Of a stretch of 64,000 nt of DNA, positions 19,108 through 27,840 are shown piece by piece. The translations under genes and the position numbers were made by a program. Source of the DNA: Paenibacillus daejeonensis DSM 15491 (GTDB lineage Bacteria; Bacillota; Bacilli; Paenibacillales; Paenibacillaceae). Below the pieces are notes generated by a model. The model saw only the letters and a program-made list of their open reading frames with translations, ran no database searches and was not told the DNA's origin. The stretch covers positions 806,001 to 870,000 of the forward strand of contig NZ_KB899660.1 of assembly GCF_000378385.1 (NCBI RefSeq). The letters are read 5' to 3'. Numbering within the stretch: the stretch's first letter is position 1; each line of letters starts with the position of its first letter.

Positions 19108-21057
19108 ATGGTATGGTTTGCCGCACGAAACGCTTCAGTACTCGGTCGGCTCCGCGGAGCGGAGCTGCCTTTTTTTATTCTTCTCCTGTTGATCAAGCTT
19201 GCCCTCTTTGATCATGCCATTCATGTCCGTAATATGCGGATGGGACCTGACGATGTCATTGTGGCAGCCGGGACGCTTGGACTGCTCAGCTTTTGGACGC
19301 TCTGGCTGTCCCAACGGGCACGGATACTGGCCTTGATCATCCTCCATCTTCTCCTGACCTGTATTCTCTATGCCGATTTAATTTATTTCCGCTATTTTCA
19401 GGATCTGATCTCCATTCCCGTTCTGATGCAGGCCGGACAGATTGGTGCGCTCGGTGAGAGTATCGGTTCACTGCTGCAAGCAAGGGATATCTGGCTGTTC
19501 GCCGATTGGCCCCTCCTCATTACGCTCGGAATCTGGCTGCTCCTTGGCCGGCAATCATCCCGCGGAATTCTGGTTCAGACCCCACAACCTCTCTTGCACA
19601 AGGCACTGCTGCGTGTCTCGCTTAGTCTGATCGTGTTCGCACTGAGCCTGGCGCTGGTTTTTGTGCCCATTCAGATCGCCAAGCGTACATGGGCCCAAGG
19701 CCTGTTTGTCGGCATCTGGTGGAATGTTTCTTTATACAATGTGACTGGCCTGTTCGGCTTCCATGGCTATGATGCCTATCAGTACGTCAAGCAGGAACTG
19801 AGCAAGTCTGAGCTCCCGGAGAACCAACTAGCCGAAACCTCGCAATGGCTGAAGGAACATCGTCTCCGCACAGCGGCTTCCATGGATGATGCCTTGTTCG
19901 GCGCCTACAAGGAGCATAACGTAATTATGGTACAAGCCGAAGCGATTCAGAGCTTCATGATTGGGCGCACCTACAACGGACAGACGATCACGCCTTTTCT
20001 GAACGAACTGACGCAAGCCAGTGCTTATTTCCCTGACTTTTATCACCAGACGGCACAGGGCCGCACCTCCGATGCCGACTTTGCCGCCCAGTGCTCCATG
20101 CAGCCGCTGCCGACAGGCTCGGTGTTTATTCGCTATGCTCAGCAGGATTACAGCTGTCTGCCCGGAGTGCTGCGGGATAACGGTTTCTCAACCAGCGTTT
20201 ATCATGCCTATGACGGAGGCTTCTGGAATCGCAATGTTATGTATCACACGATGGGGTATGACACGTACTACAATCGCAACGATTTTCTGGTGGACGAACC
20301 ATTAGGGTGGTCAGTGGGTGATCGCTCGTTCTTCCGTCAATCCGTACAAAAAATGACTGCCCAGCGGCAGCCATTCTACTCGTTTTTGATCACCCTCTCG
20401 AGCCATCACCCCTATTCGCTTCCCGCTTCTTACAAAACGCTGGATTTGGGAGCGCTAAATGGAACGATGTTTGGGGACTATCTCCAGAGCGTGCATTATG
20501 TAGATCAAGCCTTTCGGTCGTTCACGGACGAGCTCAAGACAGCAGGATTATGGGAAAACTCCATTGTTGTGTTCTATGGCGATCACGATAATTCGATCCG
20601 GGATTGGTCGCCTTTCGAAACGTTTCTAGGCCACTCACTCTCCGAATTGCAGCGCGAACGCATCCAGCGGCAAGTCCCGCTGCTTATCCACCTGCCAGAT
20701 GGCAGTCTGGCAGGTACCTATCCCGGCGGGGGCCAGCTCGATCTCGCCCCAACCTTGCTGCATCTGCTAGGCATTCGCACCGAAGAGACCTTCATGCTGG
20801 GAGCACCGCTTCTGACGGCGCAACCATTGCCCGAGCGTACGGTCGTCTTCCGCAATGGCGCTTTTGCGACAGCTGACCGCTATTTTATCCCTGCTGGAGA
20901 TGGCGTGGTTGAGCACGGTACGTGCTACAGCCTCCCCGACGGGAAGACCATCGATGCGACCGCCTGTGGCGAAGCAGCGGTTCAGGCGAGAGCCCAGCTC
21001 ACCCACTCCGACCGCATCATTACGCACAATCTGTTCCCGCGTCTGCGGGAGCGCTGA
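19108..21057 (+). CDS. LTA synthase-like membrane sulfatase
   Basis: 649 residues: five N-terminal membrane helices (within about 15-220) and an extracellular sulfatase-fold domain. The catalytic threonine is in GRTSDADF (T320); metal-site segments are VMVQAEAIQSF, SSHHPYSLP and YGDHDNSIRDW. LtaS-type enzymes polymerise glycerol phosphate from phosphatidylglycerol on the outer membrane face; related enzymes prime or modify glycolipids, so the exact role is open. Start ATG follows AAAGGGA. Confidence 0.93.
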   Translation: MVWFAARNASVLGRLRGAELPFFILLLLIKLALFDHAIHVRNMRMGPDDVIVAAGTLGLLSFWTLWLSQRARILALIILHLLLTCILYADLIYFRYFQDLISIPVLMQAGQIGALGESIGSLLQARDIWLFADWPLLITLGIWLLLGRQSSRGILVQTPQPLLHKALLRVSLSLIVFALSLALVFVPIQIAKRTWAQGLFVGIWWNVSLYNVTGLFGFHGYDAYQYVKQELSKSELPENQLAETSQWLKEHRLRTAASMDDALFGAYKEHNVIMVQAEAIQSFMIGRTYNGQTITPFLNELTQASAYFPDFYHQTAQGRTSDADFAAQCSMQPLPTGSVFIRYAQQDYSCLPGVLRDNGFSTSVYHAYDGGFWNRNVMYHTMGYDTYYNRNDFLVDEPLGWSVGDRSFFRQSVQKMTAQRQPFYSFLITLSSHHPYSLPASYKTLDLGALNGTMFGDYLQSVHYVDQAFRSFTDELKTAGLWENSIVVFYGDHDNSIRDWSPFETFLGHSLSELQRERIQRQVPLLIHLPDGSLAGTYPGGGQLDLAPTLLHLLGIRTEETFMLGAPLLTAQPLPERTVVFRNGAFATADRYFIPAGDGVVEHGTCYSLPDGKTIDATACGEAAVQARAQLTHSDRIITHNLFPRLRER

Positions 21058-21190
21058 GCTAATGTTAAATGATGGAGGCTTATTCGATCTTAGCAACTGC
21101 TGCATTTCCTACTCAAGGTTCGACTCCTTGTTCTTCCCGGGGCCAGGTCTTGTAACCCCGGTAATGCACCTGCACGCACGACGCCCTGCG

Positions 21191-21377
21191 CTAACGGCCA
21201 CCAGCGCAGTTATTTGGTGAAAAAACGGGGTTTCATTTCGCTAACGGCCACCAGAGCCGCTATTGGCCTGAAAAATGGTCAAATTCGAATGGGAAGGTGA
21301 GAATAGCCGCTCATATGGCCGTTAGATTTTTAATCCAGGCTTTTGAGGCGAAATAGTTGCTCTGGTGGCCGTTAGCG
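21191..21377. repeat. Composite 50-bp repeat, two direct plus two inverted units (copy 1)
   Basis: CTAACGGCCACCAG begins at 21191 and 21241; the reverse form with GGCCGTTAG ends at 21325 and 21375. The direct pair and the inverted pair are each about 50 bp apart, so outer and inner units can pair as nested hairpins. The same layout occurs at 31109-31293. It lies in the 664-bp gene-free stretch 21058-21721, which otherwise shows only the degenerate array at 21437 and a terminator. Confidence 0.85.
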
Positions 21378-21436
21378 CTCAAAGACAAGCAGAATGGGCC
21401 ATAGTAGACTATGACGTAGTTAGTTTGGATGATAAA

Positions 21437-21570
21437 AGCTCCGTGGCAAGAGTTACAATTCAAGCGACGCCGCATTGGGCGAAATTAGGTTCGTGGCAGG
21501 TGTTATATTTCAAGCGAGACTCCCATGAGGCGAAATAAGCTCTGTGCAAGTGTTAGCTTGCATGGCAAGG
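21437..21570. repeat. Degenerate 50-bp tandem units
   Basis: CGTGGCAAG (21442), CGTGGCAGG (21492) and CTGTGCAAG (21542) lie 50 bp apart, followed in each case by a G-TTA segment; the first two also share TTCAAGCGA and GGCGAAAT. No coding signal. Confidence 0.65.
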
Positions 21571-21646
21571 CTGGTACAACCTCCGAGTTCAGCCTTCGGC
21601 CAGTCAGCGTGTCAGCTCCCATAGGTACCTCTCGTGACCCCGCAAA

Positions 21647-21679
21647 TAAAAACGTGGCAGAGCTATTCCTCTGCCACGT
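21647..21679 (-). terminator. Intrinsic terminator downstream of the DUF1450 gene
   Basis: Minus strand: ACGTGGCAGAG, 6-nt loop, CTCTGCCACGT, then TTTTTATTT. A perfect 11-bp stem. Confidence 0.87.
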
Positions 21680-21721
21680 CCTTCTATAATGCTATGTTCC
21701 GCAATCTGCAGCCCTTTTTGC

Positions 21722-21949
21722 TTAGGCTTTAAAATGTGGTCTGGCCTTCTCGATCACTTCATCCTCTGTCGGCGCCTTGATGTAGCGCCCGTTCACAAAA
21801 ATGAAGGCATAGCGAGCACAGGGCCCGCAGTACGATTTGCAGCCGACCTTGACCTCGGTGCCGGGCAGCTCCTTGCTCAGCTTGTTCAGCATCGTCTTGA
21901 CCTTGACGTGCTTGCATTTATCACAGATGCGAATATCATTGGTTGCCAT
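21722..21949 (-). CDS. DUF1450 small cysteine protein
   Basis: 75 residues, Lys-rich, with CDKC near the N-terminus and GCKSYCGPCARY in the middle, then FVNGRYIKAPTEDE. This resembles the DUF1450 family (YuzB type), which looks like a thioredoxin/ferredoxin-like fold; function unknown. The four or five cysteines could bind a metal or Fe-S cluster (inference). Lies 42 nt downstream of the HesB-like gene on the same strand. Confidence 0.8.
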   Translation of the reverse strand: MATNDIRICDKCKHVKVKTMLNKLSKELPGTEVKVGCKSYCGPCARYAFIFVNGRYIKAPTEDEVIEKARPHFKA

Positions 21950-21991
21950 CGGTAATCCCCATCTCCTGCCCTGCTGCGTACTGCGGCAGTC

Positions 21992-22294
21992 TTAATGATC
22001 CCCGTGATTGCCTTTCGACGGATTCGTAATTGCGAATCCTTCCTTCGGCACATAGAAATAATCAATCCGGACGCCGTCAAGCATCGGCTCGTTTGGACTG
22101 AGCAGAACATCGATTTCTTTGTCTGTCGACACGACAACATCATCTTCCTTGGCTACATCGAGCGACATCCCATAGTGCGCATGGTCGCCGTGCTGATGTG
22201 TGACCGAGACGCGCAGTGTTTTGCCTTCGTTCTCCGGCTTGTCCAGTTCGGCTCGCAGTACCTTGGCCGCATTGCGTGAAATTTTGCATTTCAT
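21992..22294 (-). CDS. HesB/IscA-like protein lacking the cluster cysteines
   Basis: 100 residues with the IscA-type beta fold outline (ISRNAAKVLRAEL... GMSLDVAKEDDVVV... YFYVPKEGFAITNPS). IscA proteins carry one central cysteine and a C-terminal CGC; here the only cysteine is C3 and the C-terminus reads NPSKGNHGDH. A His cluster (HQHGDHAH, about residues 33-40) is present. It may have a role other than Fe-S delivery. Probably co-transcribed with the DUF1450 gene. Confidence 0.78.
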   Translation of the reverse strand: MKCKISRNAAKVLRAELDKPENEGKTLRVSVTHQHGDHAHYGMSLDVAKEDDVVVSTDKEIDVLLSPNEPMLDGVRIDYFYVPKEGFAITNPSKGNHGDH

Positions 22295-22342
22295 AGTGGT
22301 CCAGCTCCTTGGGGTAAGTGTAGTTTATACGTAACGAAGCCC

Positions 22343-22362
22343 CGTCCCGGCAAGCCGGGACG
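22343..22362. other. GC-rich hairpin upstream of the HesB-like gene
   Basis: CGTCCCGGC, AA, GCCGGGACG: a perfect 9-bp stem with no T-run on either strand. It may be the end of the upstream M14 transcript or a leader structure; undecided. Confidence 0.5.
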
Positions 22363-22481
22363 AGGACAGGGTTGGCAGCATGAGCGATTCATGCCTTGCA
22401 ATTGCTGTAGCCTCATTGTATAGGATATGGGTGCTGGAGAGCAACTTTTTATTTGGGCTGCCAGAGGTGGTTCATGCACTA

Positions 22482-23366
22482 TTACACATTGTGCAGTAGT
22501 TGCAGCATCAACGCCTTAAGCTCCGCATACATACCTTCGAGCTGGGTCACCGGAAGCGGATTAACGCCCATACCCGCCTCAATCGTGAAGCCCGGCCGGC
22601 CGAACGTATAGATAAACCAATCCTTGTAGCCAGCATCGCTGTCAGTCAGCTTAATGGCTTCATAGCCACTGGCCTGCGCCATCGCTTGCGCCAGCCCTTC
22701 CGCTGCCGGAGGCTCATAATCCCGGTAGTTCCAGTAAATCTCTTGTCCCTGGGTGTGTAGAGCGAGGACGATGTCAAAGTCATGCTTTTGCGTCCAAGCC
22801 GCAATTGCCGCGGCTTCCGGCTCACTGAGCGGCCGTTCACCCGGGAAGTCTCGCGGCCCCGGTCCCGCCACAGCCCGGCGGGCGCATTCCTCCTCCCAAT
22901 AAGCAGGAAATTGATCATTCAAATCTACGCCTCGAATGTTGGCTTTCCAGTCCTGGAAGCTGGTCGAACCGCCGTTCATGTCCAGCAGCTGCTCTCGCCA
23001 CGGGTGACAATCGGAGAGCCCCTCCACGACCAGCTCCACCCCATCGGGATTGACCATGGGTACAACCCACACGGAAAAACGTTGATAGAGCTGTCTACTA
23101 TCCATCCCGCCAATCGGTCGCCCTTCATCATAGCTAGCCGCTAAATCCTTCAGCAAAGCTATGGCCAACAAAGAGGTAATCCATTCGTTCGCATGAAAGG
23201 CGGCGTTGAGATGAATGCGGCAGTCTCCTTCGCCGAACCGGCAAGCGTGAATCGGCTTGCCCAATACACTGGTGCCTACCTGCTCCAGATGCAAGAAGGG
23301 ATAAACCGCTGCCAAGCCATCCAGGTCTGCCTCGCATGCAGCCGGGGTATAGCTACTTATATCCAC
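22482..23366 (-). CDS. M14-family carboxypeptidase, probable gamma-D-glutamyl-diamino acid peptidase
   Basis: 294 residues beginning with GTG after AGAGGTG. Zinc ligands H58 and E61 (HANEW) and H204 (LALHTQG), with catalytic E263 (FTIEAG). Short single-domain members with this layout (MpaA/YqgT type) cut the gamma-D-Glu-diaminopimelate bond of murein peptides in the cytosol; no signal peptide is present, consistent with murein recycling. Glutamate racemase lies upstream on the same strand. Confidence 0.88.
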   Translation of the reverse strand: MDISSYTPAACEADLDGLAAVYPFLHLEQVGTSVLGKPIHACRFGEGDCRIHLNAAFHANEWITSLLAIALLKDLAASYDEGRPIGGMDSRQLYQRFSVWVVPMVNPDGVELVVEGLSDCHPWREQLLDMNGGSTSFQDWKANIRGVDLNDQFPAYWEEECARRAVAGPGPRDFPGERPLSEPEAAAIAAWTQKHDFDIVLALHTQGQEIYWNYRDYEPPAAEGLAQAMAQASGYEAIKLTDSDAGYKDWFIYTFGRPGFTIEAGMGVNPLPVTQLEGMYAELKALMLQLLHNV

Positions 23367-23440
23367 GTTTCACCTCTTTTAATTTTTTTTCTCAAAAAAA
23401 CTGCAACTACCTCATATGTATGCGGTCTACAAGGAGGAAG

Positions 23441-23486
23441 ACCAAAAAGACCGTTTCCTGATTCAATAGATCAGGGAAACGGTCTT
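23441..23486 (-). terminator. Intrinsic terminator of the glutamate racemase gene
   Basis: Minus strand: AAGACCGTTTCCCTGAT, 7-nt loop, ATCAGGAAACGGTCTT (one bulged base), then TTTGG, giving TTTTT overall. Separates murI from the M14 gene. Confidence 0.85.
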
Positions 23487-23515
23487 GAATTGGGCGGAGC
23501 GAGCAAGATATTTGC

Positions 23516-24331
23516 CTAGCCGATCTTAGGGACTTGCCACACGACCGGTGTCAATTCGATCTGCTCATCCAGCCAGTCCTGCGCGATCATCTTGAAGAGC
23601 CTTGGATCACCACTGCAACAGAACTGGTGGACCGGAATCACATCGCCTTGTGACAGCTTGCCTTTGTCATACAGGATGGTACTGATCTCCCGCGCCGTCT
23701 CCTCTGCCGATGAGATGAGCGTCACGTCTGGCCCCATCACCGACGAGATCGTCTCCGCCAGAAACGGATAATGCGTACAACCCAGGATGAGCGTATCCAT
23801 GCGATTGTTCTTCAATCCCACCAAGGACTGAAACACGGCTTCGTAAGTCTCCTGCGAGTAAAAATTGCCCTGCTCGACCAGGGGGACAAAACGTGGGCAT
23901 GCCTGGCTGAGCACCTCAATATTGGGATTTAGCTGCTTGAGTGCCTGCTCGTACGCTTTGCTCCGGATTGTGCCTTCTGTGCCGATAACGCCGATCAGAC
24001 CTGATTTGGTCCGACCAATGGCTGCCCGTGATCCGGGATGAATGACGCCGACGACGGGAATGTTGACCCGTGAACGTATATCTTCCAGAGCGACTGCCGT
24101 CGCCGTATTGCATGCAATGACGATCATCTTCGGTCCGAATTGCACCAGATAATCTACAATCTCCCTGGTAAAACGCAACACTTCCTCATACGGTCTGGGA
24201 CCATAAGGCGTACGCAGGGTGTCACCAAAGTAGATAATTCGCTCCCGCGGAAGCTGGCGCATCACTTCCTTGGCCACCGTGAGGCCGCCGACGCCGGAAT
24301 CTAAGATAGCTATTGGATGTTGCACGGACAC
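23516..24331 (-). CDS. murI: Glutamate racemase
   Basis: 271 residues, usual length. Catalytic cysteines C74 (IACNTATA) and C185 (LGCTHYP), and DSGVGGLTV at the N-terminus (D11). It supplies D-glutamate for peptidoglycan. The start is GTG at 24331 with a weak AGGAAA upstream. In Bacillus the orthologue is racE. Confidence 0.96.
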   Translation of the reverse strand: MSVQHPIAILDSGVGGLTVAKEVMRQLPRERIIYFGDTLRTPYGPRPYEEVLRFTREIVDYLVQFGPKMIVIACNTATAVALEDIRSRVNIPVVGVIHPGSRAAIGRTKSGLIGVIGTEGTIRSKAYEQALKQLNPNIEVLSQACPRFVPLVEQGNFYSQETYEAVFQSLVGLKNNRMDTLILGCTHYPFLAETISSVMGPDVTLISSAEETAREISTILYDKGKLSQGDVIPVHQFCCSGDPRLFKMIAQDWLDEQIELTPVVWQVPKIG

Positions 24332-24493
24332 ACCGCTTTCCTGTCAGATTCACGCTGCTGCCATTAACTTCTGACCTGCCTAATATGTGCTTGCAAGTAC
24401 TTGATAGAATATGTGCAGTCGTACCAAAACGTACCTACATCTTAGCGCAATTCAGGACAAGGTTCAAGGACAGCATCTGCCAGTAAAGCCAGC

Positions 24494-25792
24494 TTAACGG
24501 TAGTTGGGCAGCCAGTCGCCATGCGCTTCAATCAAGTCGTCGCACATGGCAATGATGTCATCCATGGACAGTTCTGCACTCGTATGCGGATCCAGCAGTG
24601 CAGCGTGATAAATATGCTCCTTTTTGCCAGTCATCGCAGCTTCAATCGTCAACAGCTGTGTATTGATGTTGGTGCGGTTCAGCGCCGCAAGCTGTGGCGG
24701 AAGGTCCCCGATATACGTAGGCTGAACACCGCTGCGGTCGACAAGACAAGGCACCTCGACGCAAGCCTCGCGCGGCAGGTTTGTAATCAAGCCTGTGTTC
24801 ATCACATTACCGCCGATTTTGAACGGAACATCCGTCTCAATCGCTTCAAAAATATAAGATGCATATTCATGTGACCGTTCATGCTGAAGGTTAACGTTCT
24901 CTACAAGCTCGCCCCGCATTTTCTTCCAGCGCTCGATTTGTTCTACACAGCGACGCGGGTACTCATCCAGCGGAATATTAAAGCGTTCAACCAGCTCCGG
25001 ATAATTACGCTTGATGAAGTAGGGATGGTATTCCGCATTATGCTCGGAGGATTCAGTTACATAGTAACCAAATTTAAGCATCAGCTCATAACGGACCATA
25101 TCATGATGCTTTTCTTTTTGCTTCTCAGCTGCTCTTCGTTTGATCTCTGGATAGAGGTCCTCGCCGTCGCGTGTCGCTTCCAGCAGCCAGGCCATGTGAT
25201 TGATGCCCGCGATCTTAGACTTCACGCCCTCTGGATCGATACCCAGGTCACGGAACATATGCGGTAGACATACCTGTACGCTGTGACAGAGCCCTACCGT
25301 GCGAACGCCGCCATGGGTATTCATGACATTCGTTAATACAGCCATGGGATTGGTATAGTTCAGGAACAACGCATCGGGACACACTTCCTGGATATCACGT
25401 GCAAAATCGAGCATCACCGGAATCGTCCGCAGATTGCGGAAAATGCCGCCGATGCCAATCGTATCTGCAATCGTCTGACGCAGTCCGTATTTTTTGGGAA
25501 TCTCGAAATCGGTAATGGTACACGGGTCGTAGCCGCCGACCTGAATCGCGTTGACGACATATTTGGCCCCCTGCAACGCTTCTTTACGGTCCTTGTAAGC
25601 CTTGATTCGGCAAGTACTTCCCGTGGATTGTGCCAGGTTGAGCAGCATCTGCTCCGAGTCCTTCAGTCGCTGTTCATCAATGTCGAATAAGGCCAACTCG
25701 AATTCTTGAAGGGCAGGGGTAAGCATACAGTCACCCAAAACATTTTTGGCAAACACGGTACTTCCCGCACCAAGAAACGTAATTTTAGACAT
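24494..25792 (-). CDS. melA: Alpha-galactosidase, GH4 family (NAD- and metal-dependent)
   Basis: 432 residues. The N-terminal NAD-binding FLGAGSTVFAKN, NYTNPM at 145-150, and the metal ligands C169 (GLCHS) and H199 (GINHMAW) identify GH4 and MelA-like specificity. GH4 enzymes act by an oxidation-elimination route inside the cell, hydrolysing imported alpha-galactosides. AGGAGGAAAA precedes the ATG; the palindrome AGAAAGCTTTCT (25825-25836) lies in the leader. Divergent from an AraC regulator; no sugar transporter lies directly beside it. Confidence 0.95.
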   Translation of the reverse strand: MSKITFLGAGSTVFAKNVLGDCMLTPALQEFELALFDIDEQRLKDSEQMLLNLAQSTGSTCRIKAYKDRKEALQGAKYVVNAIQVGGYDPCTITDFEIPKKYGLRQTIADTIGIGGIFRNLRTIPVMLDFARDIQEVCPDALFLNYTNPMAVLTNVMNTHGGVRTVGLCHSVQVCLPHMFRDLGIDPEGVKSKIAGINHMAWLLEATRDGEDLYPEIKRRAAEKQKEKHHDMVRYELMLKFGYYVTESSEHNAEYHPYFIKRNYPELVERFNIPLDEYPRRCVEQIERWKKMRGELVENVNLQHERSHEYASYIFEAIETDVPFKIGGNVMNTGLITNLPREACVEVPCLVDRSGVQPTYIGDLPPQLAALNRTNINTQLLTIEAAMTGKKEHIYHAALLDPHTSAELSMDDIIAMCDDLIEAHGDWLPNYR

Positions 25793-25969
25793 GCTGATTT
25801 TCCTCCTCTAGGTTCTCATTTGCTAGAAAGCTTTCTTCCTTCACTATAGAAGATTCCTGGCACAAGAGGTATGGAATAAATCAGGATAGATATGGACAAA
25901 TGAAGGATGTTGGATTACGATCTTGTTGTAGCTCACCATCCAAGAATTTAAACTAGAGGAGGTGCGAAT

Positions 25970-26848
25970 ATGTCTGTTCATCATTACGACCTCTCACAGG
26001 GCATCAATACACATCCAGCTCAAGGCGATTTAAGTGTACTTTTTAGCGGATACGGCAAGCCCCTGCCCAATCACCGGATGGGCCCGGCCGTCCATAATTA
26101 CTATCTGATCCACACCGTCAAGAGCGGATACGGTGTTTTTGAGATTGCTGGTAAGCGGTATGATTGTCGTGCAGGCGACACCTTTGTTATCGTTCCCGGT
26201 GAACTGTTCACGTATATAGCAGATGACAAAAATCCCTGGGTCTATCAATGGGTCAGCTTTGTCGGCGAAAGTGCCAGCTCGCTTTTGGAAGCCCTCGGCA
26301 TTTCTGTACAGCAGCCTGTGCTTCATCACGCGGATGCAAGGCGAATCCGGGTGCTGTACGACCGGATTCGCCAGGCCCTCCAGACGATTCCATCGCCCGT
26401 CTTGGCCGATTTGGAAGCAGGAGGTCTACTCCGCTTACTGTTGCGCCAGCTTGGCTCAGCTCCTGCTGACTTTCATCCAACTGCCGGCCCCCGTCAATCG
26501 GACATGGAGCGCCAAGTAGGTCAAATGGCGATGTGGTTATCGCTGCAATATGACCAGGACCTTTCGATCGCCCGAATCGCCAAAACGTTAGGGTACCACA
26601 GGACGCACTTGTCCAAGATGTTTAAGCAAGTCACTGGCTACTCCCCTTCCCAGTACCTGTATCGTGTTCGCATGCATCGGGCGGAAAGTCTGCTCGCCAG
26701 CGACCTCACGATTGGCCAAGTCGCTTCTTCTGTTGGATTTCCTGACCCCCTCTATTTTTCCAAGCAGTTTCGGCGCTGGAAAGGGGTCACACCCTCTACG
26801 TTTCGAAAGCAGTTAATTGCTGAAGCAAACGCAAATCAAAAAGCGTAA
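25970..26848 (+). CDS. AraC-family regulator of melA (probable)
   Basis: 292 residues: an N-terminal cupin sensor (about 40-90, GVFEIAGKRYDCRAGD) and two C-terminal helix-turn-helix motifs (DLSIARIAKTLGYHRTHLS and LTIGQVASSVGFPDPLYFS). GAGGAGGTG precedes the ATG. Divergent arrangement with melA, 177 bp apart, suggests it activates melA in response to a galactoside (inference, like MsmR/MelR). Confidence 0.92.
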   Translation: MSVHHYDLSQGINTHPAQGDLSVLFSGYGKPLPNHRMGPAVHNYYLIHTVKSGYGVFEIAGKRYDCRAGDTFVIVPGELFTYIADDKNPWVYQWVSFVGESASSLLEALGISVQQPVLHHADARRIRVLYDRIRQALQTIPSPVLADLEAGGLLRLLLRQLGSAPADFHPTAGPRQSDMERQVGQMAMWLSLQYDQDLSIARIAKTLGYHRTHLSKMFKQVTGYSPSQYLYRVRMHRAESLLASDLTIGQVASSVGFPDPLYFSKQFRRWKGVTPSTFRKQLIAEANANQKA

Positions 26849-26867
26849 AGGCGGTGTGCCTTTACGC
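26838..26867 (-). terminator. Intrinsic terminator of ytxG-ytxH
   Basis: Minus strand: GCGTAAAGGC, 5-nt loop, GCCTTTACGC, TTTTT. It overlaps the last codons of the convergent AraC gene. Confidence 0.85.
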
Positions 26868-26884
26868 TCAGGATTGAACGAAAA

Positions 26885-27319
26885 CTATTCTTTTTCTTGC
26901 TGTACCGTTACAACAGGCAGCTCCGACGGCTCAACCGCATCCGCGGCATCAACGCTATCTACGGCATCAACCGCATCAACTGTCTCCGAGACAGCTGAGG
27001 AAATCTCGGCTTTGCTCGTGCGGCGCTCGCGCCATGCGCGGACTTCGCCAGCCACGCTGCCAGCTGCTGTTTTTGCTTTGTCTACCAATTGGGACGTTTG
27101 CTCTCCTACCTGACCAGCAATTTTGCTCGTCTGTTCTCCAATGACATGAGCAGTCTGTACGGTCTTCTCGCTAACCTGTTGCGCACCCTCAGCAATATCC
27201 TTGCGCAGCTCCTTGCCTGACTTGGGTGCCAGGAGCAACGCCCCTACGGCGCCCACAATCGAGCCTACAAGTGCTCCTATGAGAAAACCTCCCGAGCGAT
27301 TGTCACGTTTACCTGTCAT
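26885..27319 (-). CDS. ytxH: YtxH-domain membrane-associated protein
   Basis: 144 residues: a glycine-rich membrane segment (GGFLIGALVGSIVGAVGALL, 10-29), then LAPKSGKELRKD and a helical region with Q/T-rich repeats, ending in a VDAVD-type repeat (about 113-130). The family is stress-related in Bacillus but of unknown function. Its ATG overlaps the ytxG stop by one base (TAATG). Confidence 0.88.
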   Translation of the reverse strand: MTGKRDNRSGGFLIGALVGSIVGAVGALLLAPKSGKELRKDIAEGAQQVSEKTVQTAHVIGEQTSKIAGQVGEQTSQLVDKAKTAAGSVAGEVRAWRERRTSKAEISSAVSETVDAVDAVDSVDAADAVEPSELPVVTVQQEKE

Positions 27320-27726
27320 TATGAATTGCTCCCTTCGGTTGTAGATTGCTGTTCCTTGCGGCCCGTCGTGTTCTCCCCTGCTCCGCTATCAGAACGGCGC
27401 TTCTGCCAGTACTCCCATGCTGTCCATCCGGCTTCCGCCAGCTCCAGCATACTAGCAACACGTCCGCGAAGCTGACTGCGGGATTGAAGTCGCTCATCGA
27501 TCGTACTCAATCCGTGGTTCACATACTGGAGAGACTGATCGGCCGACTGGGCTAAAACCCGAAGCTCCCCGATGAGTAGAGAGGTATCTGTCTGAAGTTT
27601 TCCCATCATTGCCTGGATTTCATACAAACGGATACGTGCCGTTCTTGCCAGCCATACCGCTGCAGCAGCCATCACTAGAGCTGCAACAGTTAACAGAATG
27701 AGACACCCCGTCAGCAGATCAGGCAT
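27319..27726 (-). CDS. ytxG: DUF948 (YtxG-like) membrane protein
   Basis: 135 residues from the ATG at 27726 (GGAGAGGAG upstream). One N-terminal membrane helix (about 4-26) precedes a coiled-coil cytoplasmic domain. Directly upstream of and coupled to ytxH, as in Bacillus ytxGH. Function unknown, probably general stress. Confidence 0.85.
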   Translation of the reverse strand: MPDLLTGCLILLTVAALVMAAAAVWLARTARIRLYEIQAMMGKLQTDTSLLIGELRVLAQSADQSLQYVNHGLSTIDERLQSRSQLRGRVASMLELAEAGWTAWEYWQKRRSDSGAGENTTGRKEQQSTTEGSNS

Positions 27727-27840
27727 GGGGAGCAACTCCTCTCCGGTGGTTCTGGACGAATGCCCAGTTTCTAATGACAGTATAGTCATCCGGAGGTTGT
27801 CCTGACACAGGCGCCGCAAAAATAATCTCTACTCCACAGG

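Noticed and set aside
21114-21130. tRNA gene remnant: CAAGG-TTCGACT-CCTTG looks exactly like a T-arm.
   Set aside because: No matching acceptor stem, D-arm or anticodon arm in the 60 bases upstream; the 3' flank does not pair with anything in a tRNA-like way.
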